A DNA stretch of 64,000 nt from the NCBI RefSeq assembly GCF_018406605.1, contig NZ_AP024545.1:2604001-2668000 (forward strand), written 5' to 3'. The DNA is from Noviluteimonas caseinilytica. Lineage in GTDB: Bacteria > Pseudomonadota > Gammaproteobacteria > Xanthomonadales > Xanthomonadaceae. This document shows positions 16,269 through 23,733 of this stretch, in pieces. The translations under genes and the position numbers were made by a program. Each line of letters begins with the position of its first letter. The stretch's first letter is position 1. The notes beneath the pieces were generated by a model that worked only from the letters and a program-made list of their open reading frames with translations, did not search any database and was not told the DNA's origin.

Positions 16269-17981
16269 ATGGACACGACACGCACGCACGGTTGGATGGG
16301 GGTCGCGCTGGGCGCGGCATTGGCGGGACTGGCGGGCTGCGCTTCGGCGCCGCATTCGGAGGCAGCGGCTTTGTTCAACGGCGAGCGCGTGACCGAACAT
16401 CGCGGCGCGGATGACCTCCTCACCGGCGGCCTGGGGCTGGACGGCTTGCGCGGGACGGCCGCGCCGGCGTTCGCGGACCCGGCCAATCCCACCGACGCCG
16501 AAGTGCGCCGCCGCGCGCTCTGGAACAACTGGCGCGGCATCGCCGACCTCGGCCCGCTCGGGAATTACGGCACGCTCTACGGCAGCACGGCGAACGTGCC
16601 CGGGCGCGAGTTCAGCGCGGACGCGCGCATCCCCGGCGCGAAGCAACCGCATCGCGTGCTGGTGCAGGTGCCGGATGCGTTCGACCAGGCGAAGCGATGC
16701 GTGGTGGTGTCGGCGTCGTCGGGTTCGCGCGGCATCTACGGCGCGATCGCGGTCGCCGGGGCGTGGGGCCTGCCGAAGGGCTGCGCGGTGGCGTACACCG
16801 ACAAGGGCGCGGGCACGGATTACATCGACCACGGCGCCGCGGGCGTCGAGGTCAAACATGCGCATTCGCAGGACAACCCGGAAGCCGATTGGGGACGGCA
16901 CGTGGTGCAGGCGGCGGAGTTCGCGCTGCATGCATTGACCGAAGCGTTCCCGGACCAGGCGCCGTTCCGCGCGGACAACACGCGCGTGATCGCGGTGGGG
17001 ATTTCGAATGGCGGTGGCGCGGTGTTGCGGGCGGCGGAATTGCCGGGTGATTTGATCGATGCTGTGGTGGCGGGCGAGCCGAACGTCGATGTGCCCGGCG
17101 GGCGATCGTTGTATGACTACACCACCGAGGCGGCGGTGTTGATGCCGTGTGCGTTGAGCGATGTGGAAGGGCTCGCGCAATCGCCGCTGTCGGCGATGGG
17201 GCGCGCGATGGGCGCGGCGCGTTGCGCTTCGCTGGGCCTGACGGGCGAAGCAGCGCGCGCGAAGTTGCACGCCGCCGGCTGGACCGATGCGGCGATGCAT
17301 GCGGCCGCGTTGTCCGTCGACTTCGATCTGTATCGCGCGGTCGCGGTGACGTATGCCTCGGCGTATGGGCGATACGCGTTCGGCCAACATCCGTGCGGTT
17401 TCAATTTCGCCGCGCAGAACAAGGACTTCACGCCGCGTGCCGCCACGCCCGCGGAAATCGCGGCGTGGCGCTCGGATGCGAGCGGCATTCCGCCGGGCGC
17501 GGGCGTGGGCATCATCGATACCAGGATGGCGGCACCCGATTTCACGCGCCCCGGCATCGAATGCCTGCGCGAACTCTGGACCGGGCAGGGTGCCGACGCC
17601 GATCGCGTACGCAAGGGCGTCGCCGAGGTGCGCGCCTCCGCCCCGCGCAAGGGCCTGCCGGTGATCGTGGTGCACGGGATGGATGACGGATTGATTCCGC
17701 CGGCGTTCTCGAGTGCGCCCTACGTGGCGATGGCGAAAGCGGCCGGGCGCGACGTGCGCTACTGGCAGGTGCGCAACGCGCAGCATTTCGACGGGTTCCT
17801 GGCGTTGCCGGAGTACGGTGCGCGGTATGTGCCGCTGTTGCCGTACGTGTATGCGGCGCTGGATCGGGTGGCGGCGCACCTGGATGACGCGTCGAATGCG
17901 TTGCCGGCGGATGCGGTGGTCGAGACGAAGGCGCGTGGTGGCGAGGCGCTGACGGCAACGAATCTCGCGATTCCTCGATAA
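16269..17981 (+). CDS. 3-hydroxybutyrate oligomer hydrolase (lipoprotein)
   Basis: A 570-residue hydrolase that cleaves short 3HB oligomers to monomers. The N-terminus is a lipoprotein signal peptide with lipobox LAGC (Cys about residue 24), so the enzyme is probably membrane-anchored in the periplasm or outer membrane. The alpha/beta-hydrolase nucleophile motif is GISNGGG with Ser246. Later, VIVVHGMDDGLIPPAFSSAPY and NAQHFDGFL carry plausible acid and His residues. These match the family known as D-(-)-3-hydroxybutyrate oligomer hydrolases. The ATG at 16269 lies only 7 bases after the predicted -10, so the transcript may be leaderless. It is divergent from 3HB dehydrogenase, which would use its product after import. 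Confidence 0.9.
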   Translation: MDTTRTHGWMGVALGAALAGLAGCASAPHSEAAALFNGERVTEHRGADDLLTGGLGLDGLRGTAAPAFADPANPTDAEVRRRALWNNWRGIADLGPLGNYGTLYGSTANVPGREFSADARIPGAKQPHRVLVQVPDAFDQAKRCVVVSASSGSRGIYGAIAVAGAWGLPKGCAVAYTDKGAGTDYIDHGAAGVEVKHAHSQDNPEADWGRHVVQAAEFALHALTEAFPDQAPFRADNTRVIAVGISNGGGAVLRAAELPGDLIDAVVAGEPNVDVPGGRSLYDYTTEAAVLMPCALSDVEGLAQSPLSAMGRAMGAARCASLGLTGEAARAKLHAAGWTDAAMHAAALSVDFDLYRAVAVTYASAYGRYAFGQHPCGFNFAAQNKDFTPRAATPAEIAAWRSDASGIPPGAGVGIIDTRMAAPDFTRPGIECLRELWTGQGADADRVRKGVAEVRASAPRKGLPVIVVHGMDDGLIPPAFSSAPYVAMAKAAGRDVRYWQVRNAQHFDGFLALPEYGARYVPLLPYVYAALDRVAAHLDDASNALPADAVVETKARGGEALTATNLAIPR

Positions 17982-18008
17982 CGCAGCGAGCGGGGCGTCC
18001 CCCTCCCG

Positions 18009-18029
18009 GCCTCCCCCGCAGGGGGAGGC
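18009..18029. repeat. Perfect GC-rich inverted repeat, REP-like
   Basis: GCCTCCCCC and GGGGGAGGC pair perfectly around a 3-base loop, within a C-rich/G-rich stretch after the 3HB-oligomer hydrolase stop. There is no T-tract, so it is not a classical terminator. It looks like the dispersed intergenic palindromes seen in Xanthomonadaceae genomes, though only one copy is in this window. Confidence 0.55.
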
Positions 18030-18097
18030 GTCGAAGCGGCCTTGCGGCTTTCACGCGAGGTTTGGCACCCTGCCGGCCTCGACAGGGAGCGACCCCC

Positions 18098-18718
18098 ATG
18101 CAGCGACCCCGGCATTTCTCGATGCTGCGCGACTTCCACCTGGCGGACTGGTTCACGCTCGCCAACGCGTTCTGCGGCACCGGTGCGATCTTCGCCGCCA
18201 TGCGCTTCCTGCAGGAAGGCGTGGTGCGCGACCTGCTGGTTGGCATGGCGCTGATCCCGCTGGCCTTCATCTTCGATGCGCTCGACGGCCGCATCGCGCG
18301 CTGGCGCAAGTCCGCGTCCACGCTGGGCCGCGAACTGGATTCGCTTGCCGACGTGATCTCCTTCGGCGTCGCGCCCGCCGCCCTCGCCTACGCCTGCGGC
18401 TTGCAGGGCGGGTGGGACTGGGTGGTGCTGTCGTATTTCGTCGGCTGCGGCGTCAGCCGCCTGGCGCGCTACAACGTCACCGCCGAGCAGCTGTCCGGCG
18501 AGGACGCGAAGGTGAAGTACTTCGAGGGCACGCCGATCCCCACCAGCCTGCTGCTGGTCGTGCTGCTGGCGGTGGCCGCGGTGCAGGATCGCCTGGGCAC
18601 GGACCTGTGGTTCGGCATGGTGAAGCTGGGGCCCTGGCAGCTGCATCCGCTGGTGCTTGTGTTCGCGCTGTCGGGGTCGCTGATGATCAGCAAGACGATG
18701 CGGATCCCCAAGCTGTAA
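18098..18718 (+). CDS. pssA: CDP-diacylglycerol--serine O-phosphatidyltransferase
   Basis: A 206-residue integral membrane CDP-alcohol phosphatidyltransferase that makes phosphatidylserine, the precursor of phosphatidylethanolamine. The catalytic signature D-G-x2-A-R-x8-G-x3-D-x3-D is complete at residues 63-85. Several hydrophobic helices flank it, and a late PTSLLLVVLLAVAAV segment is typical of the type II (Bacillus-like) enzymes. It is shorter than the usual 240-280 residues, lacking extra C-terminal helices. The start at 18098 is supported by AGGGAG 8 bases upstream. It sits between the 3HB-oligomer hydrolase and the PHA synthase genes; no functional link to PHB is obvious. Confidence 0.88.
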   Translation: MQRPRHFSMLRDFHLADWFTLANAFCGTGAIFAAMRFLQEGVVRDLLVGMALIPLAFIFDALDGRIARWRKSASTLGRELDSLADVISFGVAPAALAYACGLQGGWDWVVLSYFVGCGVSRLARYNVTAEQLSGEDAKVKYFEGTPIPTSLLLVVLLAVAAVQDRLGTDLWFGMVKLGPWQLHPLVLVFALSGSLMISKTMRIPKL

Positions 18719-18728
18719 GGCTTCCGAC

Positions 18729-18769
18729 GCAGGGCCGTGATCGCCCTGCCACCTGCGCGGCGCTACGAT
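18729..18769 (+). promoter_or_regulatory. Stem-loop and -10 element upstream of phaE
   Basis: A perfect 7-bp stem GCAGGGC/GCCCTGC (18729-18749) with a 7-base loop is followed by the -10-like TACGAT (18764-18769), 23 bases before the phaE ATG. The stem could be a weak pssA terminator or an operator; it has no T-tract. Confidence 0.45.
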
Positions 18770-18792
18770 GGCGGCCTTCTCTGGAGGCCCCC

Positions 18793-19833
18793 ATGGACCC
18801 GACGCAGGATTTCGAGGCGCTGTCGCGCCAGTACTGGAGCAACTGGGGCGACATGCTCCGCAGCGCCACCCAGGCGGCCCAGCCCGCGCAGCCCCCGGGT
18901 GCGCAGGCGTGGCACGACGCCGTGGACTGGTGGACGCAGCTCGCCCATGGCCAGCGCGGCGAAGTGAACGCGGCGGTGGATCGTTTCAATTCGCAGGCGC
19001 GCGGCTGGTTCGGCGCGATGCAGCAGGTCGCTGCGCAGTTCGCCGGCAAGAATGCGGGCGCGCACGACATCACGCAGGCGTGGAAATCGGCGCTCGGCGC
19101 GGTCGGCGAGAACCCGTTCCCCGAATTGTTCCGCGCGATGCGCGGGCAGGGGCAGCAGGGGCTCGACCAGTGGATCGAAGACGCCTCGCCGTTCCTCGAC
19201 TCGTGGAAGCGCGAAGCGAGCTCGTGGCTCGGCATGCCGGCCTTCGGGTTCGCGCGCGAGCACCAGGAACGCTGGCAGCAGCTGGCGCAGGCGCAGATGG
19301 ACCTGCAGCAGCAGAACAGCGCCTACAACGCGCTGATGATGAAGTCCGCGCAGCGTGCGTACGAAGTGTTCGAGCAGAAGCTGGAAGCGCGCGCGAAGTC
19401 GGGCGATCGCCTGCAATCGGCGCGGGCCATGTTCGATGTGTGGATCGACGCGGCCGAAGAGGCGTACGCGGAGATCGCGTTGTCGCCGGAATTCCGCGGC
19501 GTGTACGGCAAGCTGGTGGACGCGCAGATGCGCGTGCGCGGCGGCGTGCAGCGCGAAGTGGCGCAGATGACCGGTTCGCTCGGCATGCCCACGCGGGATG
19601 AAGTGGATGCCGCGCACAAGAAGATCGCGCAGCTGGAGCGCGAGGTGCGGAAGTTGCGCGATGCGATGCTCGATGCGAAGCCGGCCGCGCCCGTGAAAGC
19701 GGCCGCGCCCGCGTCGCGTCCGAACGAAGCGTCGCTGAAGGTGCAGGGCGACAAGATCCTCGGCAACAGGAAGGCCGCGCCCGCGAAGGCCACGCCGGCA
19801 CCGGCGCCGACGAAGAAGAAGGGGAAGCGCTGA
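18793..19833 (+). CDS. phaE: Class III PHA synthase subunit PhaE
   Basis: A 346-residue accessory subunit of class III polyhydroxyalkanoate synthase, which with PhaC polymerises 3-hydroxyacyl-CoA into PHB granules. It has no enzymatic motifs. The body is helical with W-rich segments (YWSNWGDML, AWHDAVDWWTQL) and a long amphipathic region. A predicted coiled coil AHKKIAQLEREVRKLRDAM is followed by an Ala/Pro/Lys-rich basic tail ending TKKKGKR, longer than in many homologues. The start ATG at 18793 follows GGAGG 6 bases upstream; earlier in-frame codons lie across pssA and look like shadow sequence. The stop TGA overlaps the phaC ATG by one base (TGATG), showing translational coupling. No phaA, phaB, phaP or phaR is in the window. 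Confidence 0.9.
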   Translation: MDPTQDFEALSRQYWSNWGDMLRSATQAAQPAQPPGAQAWHDAVDWWTQLAHGQRGEVNAAVDRFNSQARGWFGAMQQVAAQFAGKNAGAHDITQAWKSALGAVGENPFPELFRAMRGQGQQGLDQWIEDASPFLDSWKREASSWLGMPAFGFAREHQERWQQLAQAQMDLQQQNSAYNALMMKSAQRAYEVFEQKLEARAKSGDRLQSARAMFDVWIDAAEEAYAEIALSPEFRGVYGKLVDAQMRVRGGVQREVAQMTGSLGMPTRDEVDAAHKKIAQLEREVRKLRDAMLDAKPAAPVKAAAPASRPNEASLKVQGDKILGNRKAAPAKATPAPAPTKKKGKR

Positions 19834-20909
19834 TGAACCTGCAGAACAAGGGTCCGCTGGACTTCTCGCCGGACCAGCTCGCCACCGAGGCGATGAAGAT
19901 GCAGCAGAAGCTGGGCGCCGGCCTCAACACGCTGCGCGAGGTCGACGACGTCGAATACGGCGCGACGAAGAAGGAAGCCGTGTGGTCCGACGGCAAGGTC
20001 ACGCTGTATCGCTATCGCGGCGAACAGTCGCCGACCGCCAAGGTCCCGCTGCTCATCAGCTACGCGCTGGTCAACCGCCCCTACATGGTGGACCTGCAGT
20101 CGGATCGTTCGATCGTGCGTGGTCTGCTGGCCCGCGGTGAAGACGTGTACATCATCGACTGGGGCTATCCGGATCGTTCGGATCGCTACCTCACGCTCGA
20201 GGATTACGTCGAGCGCTTCCTCGGCGGCTGCGTCGACCACCTGCGCCGCACGCATGGGCTGGATTCGATCAACCTGCTCGGCATCTGCCAGGGCGGTGCG
20301 TTCTCGCTGTGCTATGCATCCTTGCACCCGGAGAAGATCCGCAACCTCATCACGATGGTGACGCCGGTGGATTTCCACACCGACGACAACATGCTGTCGA
20401 GCTGGACGCGCGCGATGGACGTGGACCTGTTCGTCGACACCCTGGGCAACGTGCCGGCCGACCTGATGAACTGGTGCTACCTCACGCTCAAGCCGGCGCG
20501 GTTGTTCGTGCAGAAGTACGTGGGGCTGGTCGACATCCTGGACGACAAGCAGGCGGTCGAGGATTTCCTGCGCATGGAAAAGTGGATCTTCGATTCGCCG
20601 GACCAGGCGGGCGAGGCGTTCCGCCAGTTCGTGAAGCAGTTCTACCAGGCCAACGGGTTCGTCAACGGCGGCGTGACCATCGGCGAGCGCGACGTGCACC
20701 TGGGGATGATCGAGATGCCGGTGCTCAACATCTTCGCCGAGCAGGACCACCTCGTGCCGCCGGCGGCGTCGAAGGCGTTGCGCGGGCTGGTCGGCACCGA
20801 CGACTACACGGAGCTCTCGTTCCGCGGCGGCCACATCGGCATCTACGTGTCGGGCCGCGCGCAGAAGGAAGTGCCGCAGACGATCCACGACTGGCTCGGC
20901 AAGCGCTGA
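19833..20909 (+). CDS. phaC: Class III PHA synthase catalytic subunit PhaC
   Basis: A 358-residue alpha/beta-hydrolase-fold synthase, the normal length for class III PhaC (about 355). The lipase-like box is GICQGG with nucleophile Cys152, and the other triad members are Asp305 (FAEQDHLVPP) and His334 (GGHIGIYVSG). It polymerises (R)-3-hydroxybutyryl-CoA on the surface of cytoplasmic granules together with PhaE, whose gene overlaps it by one base. This means the organism very likely stores PHB. The nearby 3HB dehydrogenase, oligomer hydrolase and regulator form a complementary catabolic arm. An intracellular depolymerase is not seen in this window. Confidence 0.96.
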   Translation: MNLQNKGPLDFSPDQLATEAMKMQQKLGAGLNTLREVDDVEYGATKKEAVWSDGKVTLYRYRGEQSPTAKVPLLISYALVNRPYMVDLQSDRSIVRGLLARGEDVYIIDWGYPDRSDRYLTLEDYVERFLGGCVDHLRRTHGLDSINLLGICQGGAFSLCYASLHPEKIRNLITMVTPVDFHTDDNMLSSWTRAMDVDLFVDTLGNVPADLMNWCYLTLKPARLFVQKYVGLVDILDDKQAVEDFLRMEKWIFDSPDQAGEAFRQFVKQFYQANGFVNGGVTIGERDVHLGMIEMPVLNIFAEQDHLVPPAASKALRGLVGTDDYTELSFRGGHIGIYVSGRAQKEVPQTIHDWLGKR

Positions 20910-20912
20910 ACC

Positions 20913-21392
20913 ATGGGGCGCGCGTTGATTCGGATCGCGCGCGCCTTCGGGATCCTCTGGACCGTGCCCAACACGGTGCTCGGCCTGGTGGCCGGGATCG
21001 TGGGCATCGCGTTTGGCGCGCATGCGCACCTGTCGCGGCGCGAATGCGCGATCGTCTTCCATCGCTGGCCCTGGGGGCCGGGCGGGGCGATCACGCTGGG
21101 CAACACCATCCTGCATACCGGTGATTCGCTGGATGCGCCCTGCGTGACGTACGCGCACCGGGCCGGGCATGCGAAGGAGCCGGCGATCGTCCTCGCCGAC
21201 CACGAACGCGCGCACGTCTTCCAGTACATGGTGCTGGGGCCGTTGTTCCTGCCGCTGTACCTCGCCTTCGGCGGCGTGAGCGTGCGCAATCGATTCGAAC
21301 GTGCAGCCGATCGCTACGCGTTGACCGGCACGGGTTGGTGGCCGTGGAGTCGCGACGAAGTACGCAATTCGTCCAACATGGGAAACGTCTGA
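20913..21392 (+). CDS. Membrane-anchored protein with HExxH motif, function unknown
   Basis: A 159-residue protein starting 3 bases after phaC, so probably co-transcribed. An N-terminal hydrophobic stretch (GILWTVPNTVLGLVAGIVGI) forms one membrane segment or an uncleaved signal. The C-terminal half holds HERAHVFQYMVLGPLFLPLYL followed by NRFERAADRYA. HERAH fits the zinc-protease HExxH pattern, and the downstream Glu in FERAAD could be a third ligand. Related uncharacterised proteins with HERVHVRQYE occur in many Proteobacteria. Catalysis is unproven, so no function is assigned. The tail after TGTGWWPWSRDE is variable. Downstream, in the same reading frame after its stop, lies the decayed TpsB gene. 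Confidence 0.7.
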   Translation: MGRALIRIARAFGILWTVPNTVLGLVAGIVGIAFGAHAHLSRRECAIVFHRWPWGPGGAITLGNTILHTGDSLDAPCVTYAHRAGHAKEPAIVLADHERAHVFQYMVLGPLFLPLYLAFGGVSVRNRFERAADRYALTGTGWWPWSRDEVRNSSNMGNV

Positions 21393-22688
21393 CTTACGTC
21401 AGCTAGCTTTCGCGCGGCGAGGCGCGCTGCATCCTGCGGGATGGCGGAAGGATTCGGATTCTTGCAACAGGTGTCTGCCACGACACTGCCGGCCACTTTT
21501 TTCGGCCTGCCCGTGGAGCCCTCCCGCAATGAACGCCAGACCGCGCAGGTCAGCATCGTCCCCGCTGACGAAACTGGCTGGTCGTGGATCGATGTCAAGG
21601 TGCAACGCAAGTTGCCCATCGGCGGCAGCATCGGGCTGGACAACTCGGGCGCCAACGAAGACGCCTTCGTCCCGAAGGGCGACAACACTTCCCCGCCGGG
21701 ATACGGGCGCTTCAAGACCACCTTGGGGGCTTCGCTGCGCGGCATCGGCGCGGAAACCTGGTCGTTCGGCGGCACCCGCCGGCACTACTACGACGGTTAC
21801 GCGGATTTCGAAGACAGCCGGAGCGTTGCGGTGTCGATTCCCGCCGGCTTCTGGGATTTCGAACTGCGTCGCGGCGATTCGCGTTACGTCAAGGAAATCG
21901 AGTCGATCTTCACCAGTTATGGCTCGGAAGGAAAATCCAACGACCAGAGCCTGAAGGTCGGCCACACCGTCTCGCGGTCCAAGCGCGGGAAGACCGACGT
22001 GAGCCTGCGCATCCAGCGCAAGGACAGCGAGAATTTCATCAACGGCACGCGCATCGACGCCAACAGCAAGGTCTACACCGACCTGACGCTGGGCATGTCG
22101 CGCGTCGACCAGCTCTGGGGCGGCTCCCTGTACGTGGACTTCAACTGGAGCCGCGGCACGAAATGGCTGGGCGCCAACAATGTCGTCATCGATCCGAGGG
22201 AAGGCCACACGCCCGCGCTGTACTACAAGTACGCCGGCAACGTGAGCTGGAGTCGCCCGATCAAGTTCGGCGACAGGCGCTTTGACTACGCGTTGCGCAG
22301 TGGCTGGCAGTATTCGCCGAGGAAGTTGCTGGCCGCCAACCAGCTCAGCATCGGCGACGAGTACACCGTGCGCGGTTTCAAGGGGGCGTCGGTCTCCGGG
22401 GACCGCGGCATCTATCTGTCCAACACCGTGTCCATGCCGATCAACCGGGTGTTGACCGCCTTCGTCGGTGCCGACATCGGCGTGGTCGACAGCAACCACT
22501 CCGACAAGCGGCACGAAGCGATCTCGGGGTTCGCGCTGGGCCTGCGTGGAAACTGGAAGCACGCCAGCTTCAGCATCACGCACGCAGAACCCATGCAGAA
22601 CCGGCGCGATCCGCCCGCCGACCCCCGCAACCCGCCGCCGGACAATGCGCGTGACGTGCTGTACGCCACGGCGACCCTGCGCTTCTGA
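21393..22688 (+). pseudogene. Truncated TpsB/ShlB-FhaC-type outer-membrane transporter (5' part lost)
   Basis: The frame is open from 21393 and encodes up to about 430 residues; the first ATG is at 21441 (415 residues). From about residue 60 of that ORF it matches the barrel of two-partner-secretion transporters: SWIDVKVQRKLPIGGSIGLDNSG, GMSRVDQLWGGSLYVDFNWSRG, LSIGDEYTVRGFKGASVSGD with the conserved VRGF-G motif, and a C-terminal Phe (YATATLRF). Family members are 550-600 residues with a signal peptide, a plug helix and two POTRA domains. Here there is no signal peptide, no POTRA1 and at most the tail of POTRA2. No TpsA exoprotein gene adjoins it. It is best read as a 5'-truncated remnant. 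Its base composition is somewhat lower in GC than its neighbours. Confidence 0.75.
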
Positions 22689-22989
22689 CGCGATGCGCCT
22701 ACGGCTGGCTTGACGGACGCATCACGACCCCGCAGGTAATATCTGCACCGTCGAAGAAGAACCCGAGATATTCACGATCAAGGGAACGACTTCGGCAAAC
22801 TGAAACCTCGCTCCCCTCCAGGCCCTGAAAAAGCCCGTGAGAGCGGGGTTTCTCTTTTTGGCTTGAGCCCCTTCGGGGCGGCATGCCTTATCCCCCGCGC
22901 TACGCGCGTGCCCCTTCAACAAGAAGGGGCGGACCGTGGTCCGCGCTTTCGCAGCTTCTGAGACGGGGGAGCGCCACACTCGCGCGCAC
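22689..22989. other. 301-bp gene-free spacer with inverted repeats
   Basis: No credible ORF was found. It contains an AT-richer inverted repeat AATATCT/AGATATT (22738-22744, 22766-22772). A terminator-like hairpin follows near 22830-22860, ending in TCTCTTTTT. Next come GCCCCTTCGGGGC and a perfect 8-bp stem GCCCCTTC/GAAGGGGC (22910-22930) directly upstream of alkB. It looks like a junction of repeat elements beside the decayed TpsB gene. Confidence 0.6.
22830..22860 (+). terminator. Candidate terminator downstream of the TpsB remnant
   Basis: AAAGCCCG pairs imperfectly (one G-G mismatch) with CGGGGTTT across a short loop and runs into TCTCTTTTT. Weak but well placed between a remnant gene and alkB. 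Confidence 0.45.
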
Positions 22990-23598
22990 ATGAACTCCTC
23001 GTCCGCGACGTTTGCCTCCGACCTGTTCAGCCCCGCCGAGCGCGTCCTCATCGAGGACGAGGAAGGAGGCTGCCGGTATGTGCCCGCATTCATCGACGTC
23101 GACCGCGCGGACGCGTGGTTCGCCGCGTTGCGCGATGAAGTCGACTGGCGCCAGCAACGCCGCCCGATGTACGACCGGGTGGTGGAGGTGCCGCGGCTCA
23201 CATCGGGCTATGCGCTCAATGGGAGCGAGGCGTTGCCTGCCGTACTCGGCGAGGCCCATGCCCGGGTCTGCGCAGAACTCGGAGTCGCGTTCACCCACGT
23301 GGGCCTCAACTACTACCGCGACGGCCACGACAGTGTCGCGCCCCACAACGACAAGCTGTCGACGCTGATCGCGGGGGAGCCGATCGCCCTGGTTTCGCTG
23401 GGCAGCGCGCGGCGCATGGAGATCCGTGCGAAGGCGCCGCCGCGCGGCGTGGTGCGCATCGACCTGGAGCCTGGGAGTCTGCTCGTGATGAGTTACGCGA
23501 TGCAGTCGCATTACGACCATGGGATTCCGAAGACGAAGCATGCGGTCGGGCCGCGGATCTCGTTGGCGTTCCGGGTGCGACCGTCGAAGGTGGCGTGA
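22990..23598 (+). CDS. alkB: AlkB-type 2-oxoglutarate/Fe(II) DNA dealkylase
   Basis: A 202-residue dioxygenase that removes methyl groups from 1-methyladenine and 3-methylcytosine in DNA by oxidative demethylation. The iron ligands are H119 and D121 (APHNDKLS) and H177 (HYDHGIPK); 2-oxoglutarate-binding arginines are in GPRISLAFR (R189, R195). The substrate-side motif QQRRPMYDRVVEVPRL is typical of the ABH2-like group. The ATG at 22990 gives MNSSSATFASDLF, like homologues. A longer in-frame GTG start at 22936 was rejected because its extra 18 residues are not family-like. A GGGGGAG tract lies about 20 bases upstream, further than ideal. It appears monocistronic, in front of the RHS gene. Confidence 0.9.
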   Translation: MNSSSATFASDLFSPAERVLIEDEEGGCRYVPAFIDVDRADAWFAALRDEVDWRQQRRPMYDRVVEVPRLTSGYALNGSEALPAVLGEAHARVCAELGVAFTHVGLNYYRDGHDSVAPHNDKLSTLIAGEPIALVSLGSARRMEIRAKAPPRGVVRIDLEPGSLLVMSYAMQSHYDHGIPKTKHAVGPRISLAFRVRPSKVA

Positions 23599-23733
23599 CG
23601 CGGGGAAGTCCATCTACATCGTGCGGAGACACCGTCGGCGAATCCGAGACGCGCTCGTCGCGTTGCGTAACGCACGGGCGTAGAAGGACACGCGGCGCAC
23701 GACGGGATGCGCGTTTGCGGCAAGGAGGTCGCG

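Noticed and set aside
15393..17879. Reading the 3HB dehydrogenase as an 828-residue protein extended upstream
   Set aside because: The extra 574 residues are antisense to the oligomer hydrolase and Arg/His-rich. The dehydrogenase is complete from the ATG at 16157.
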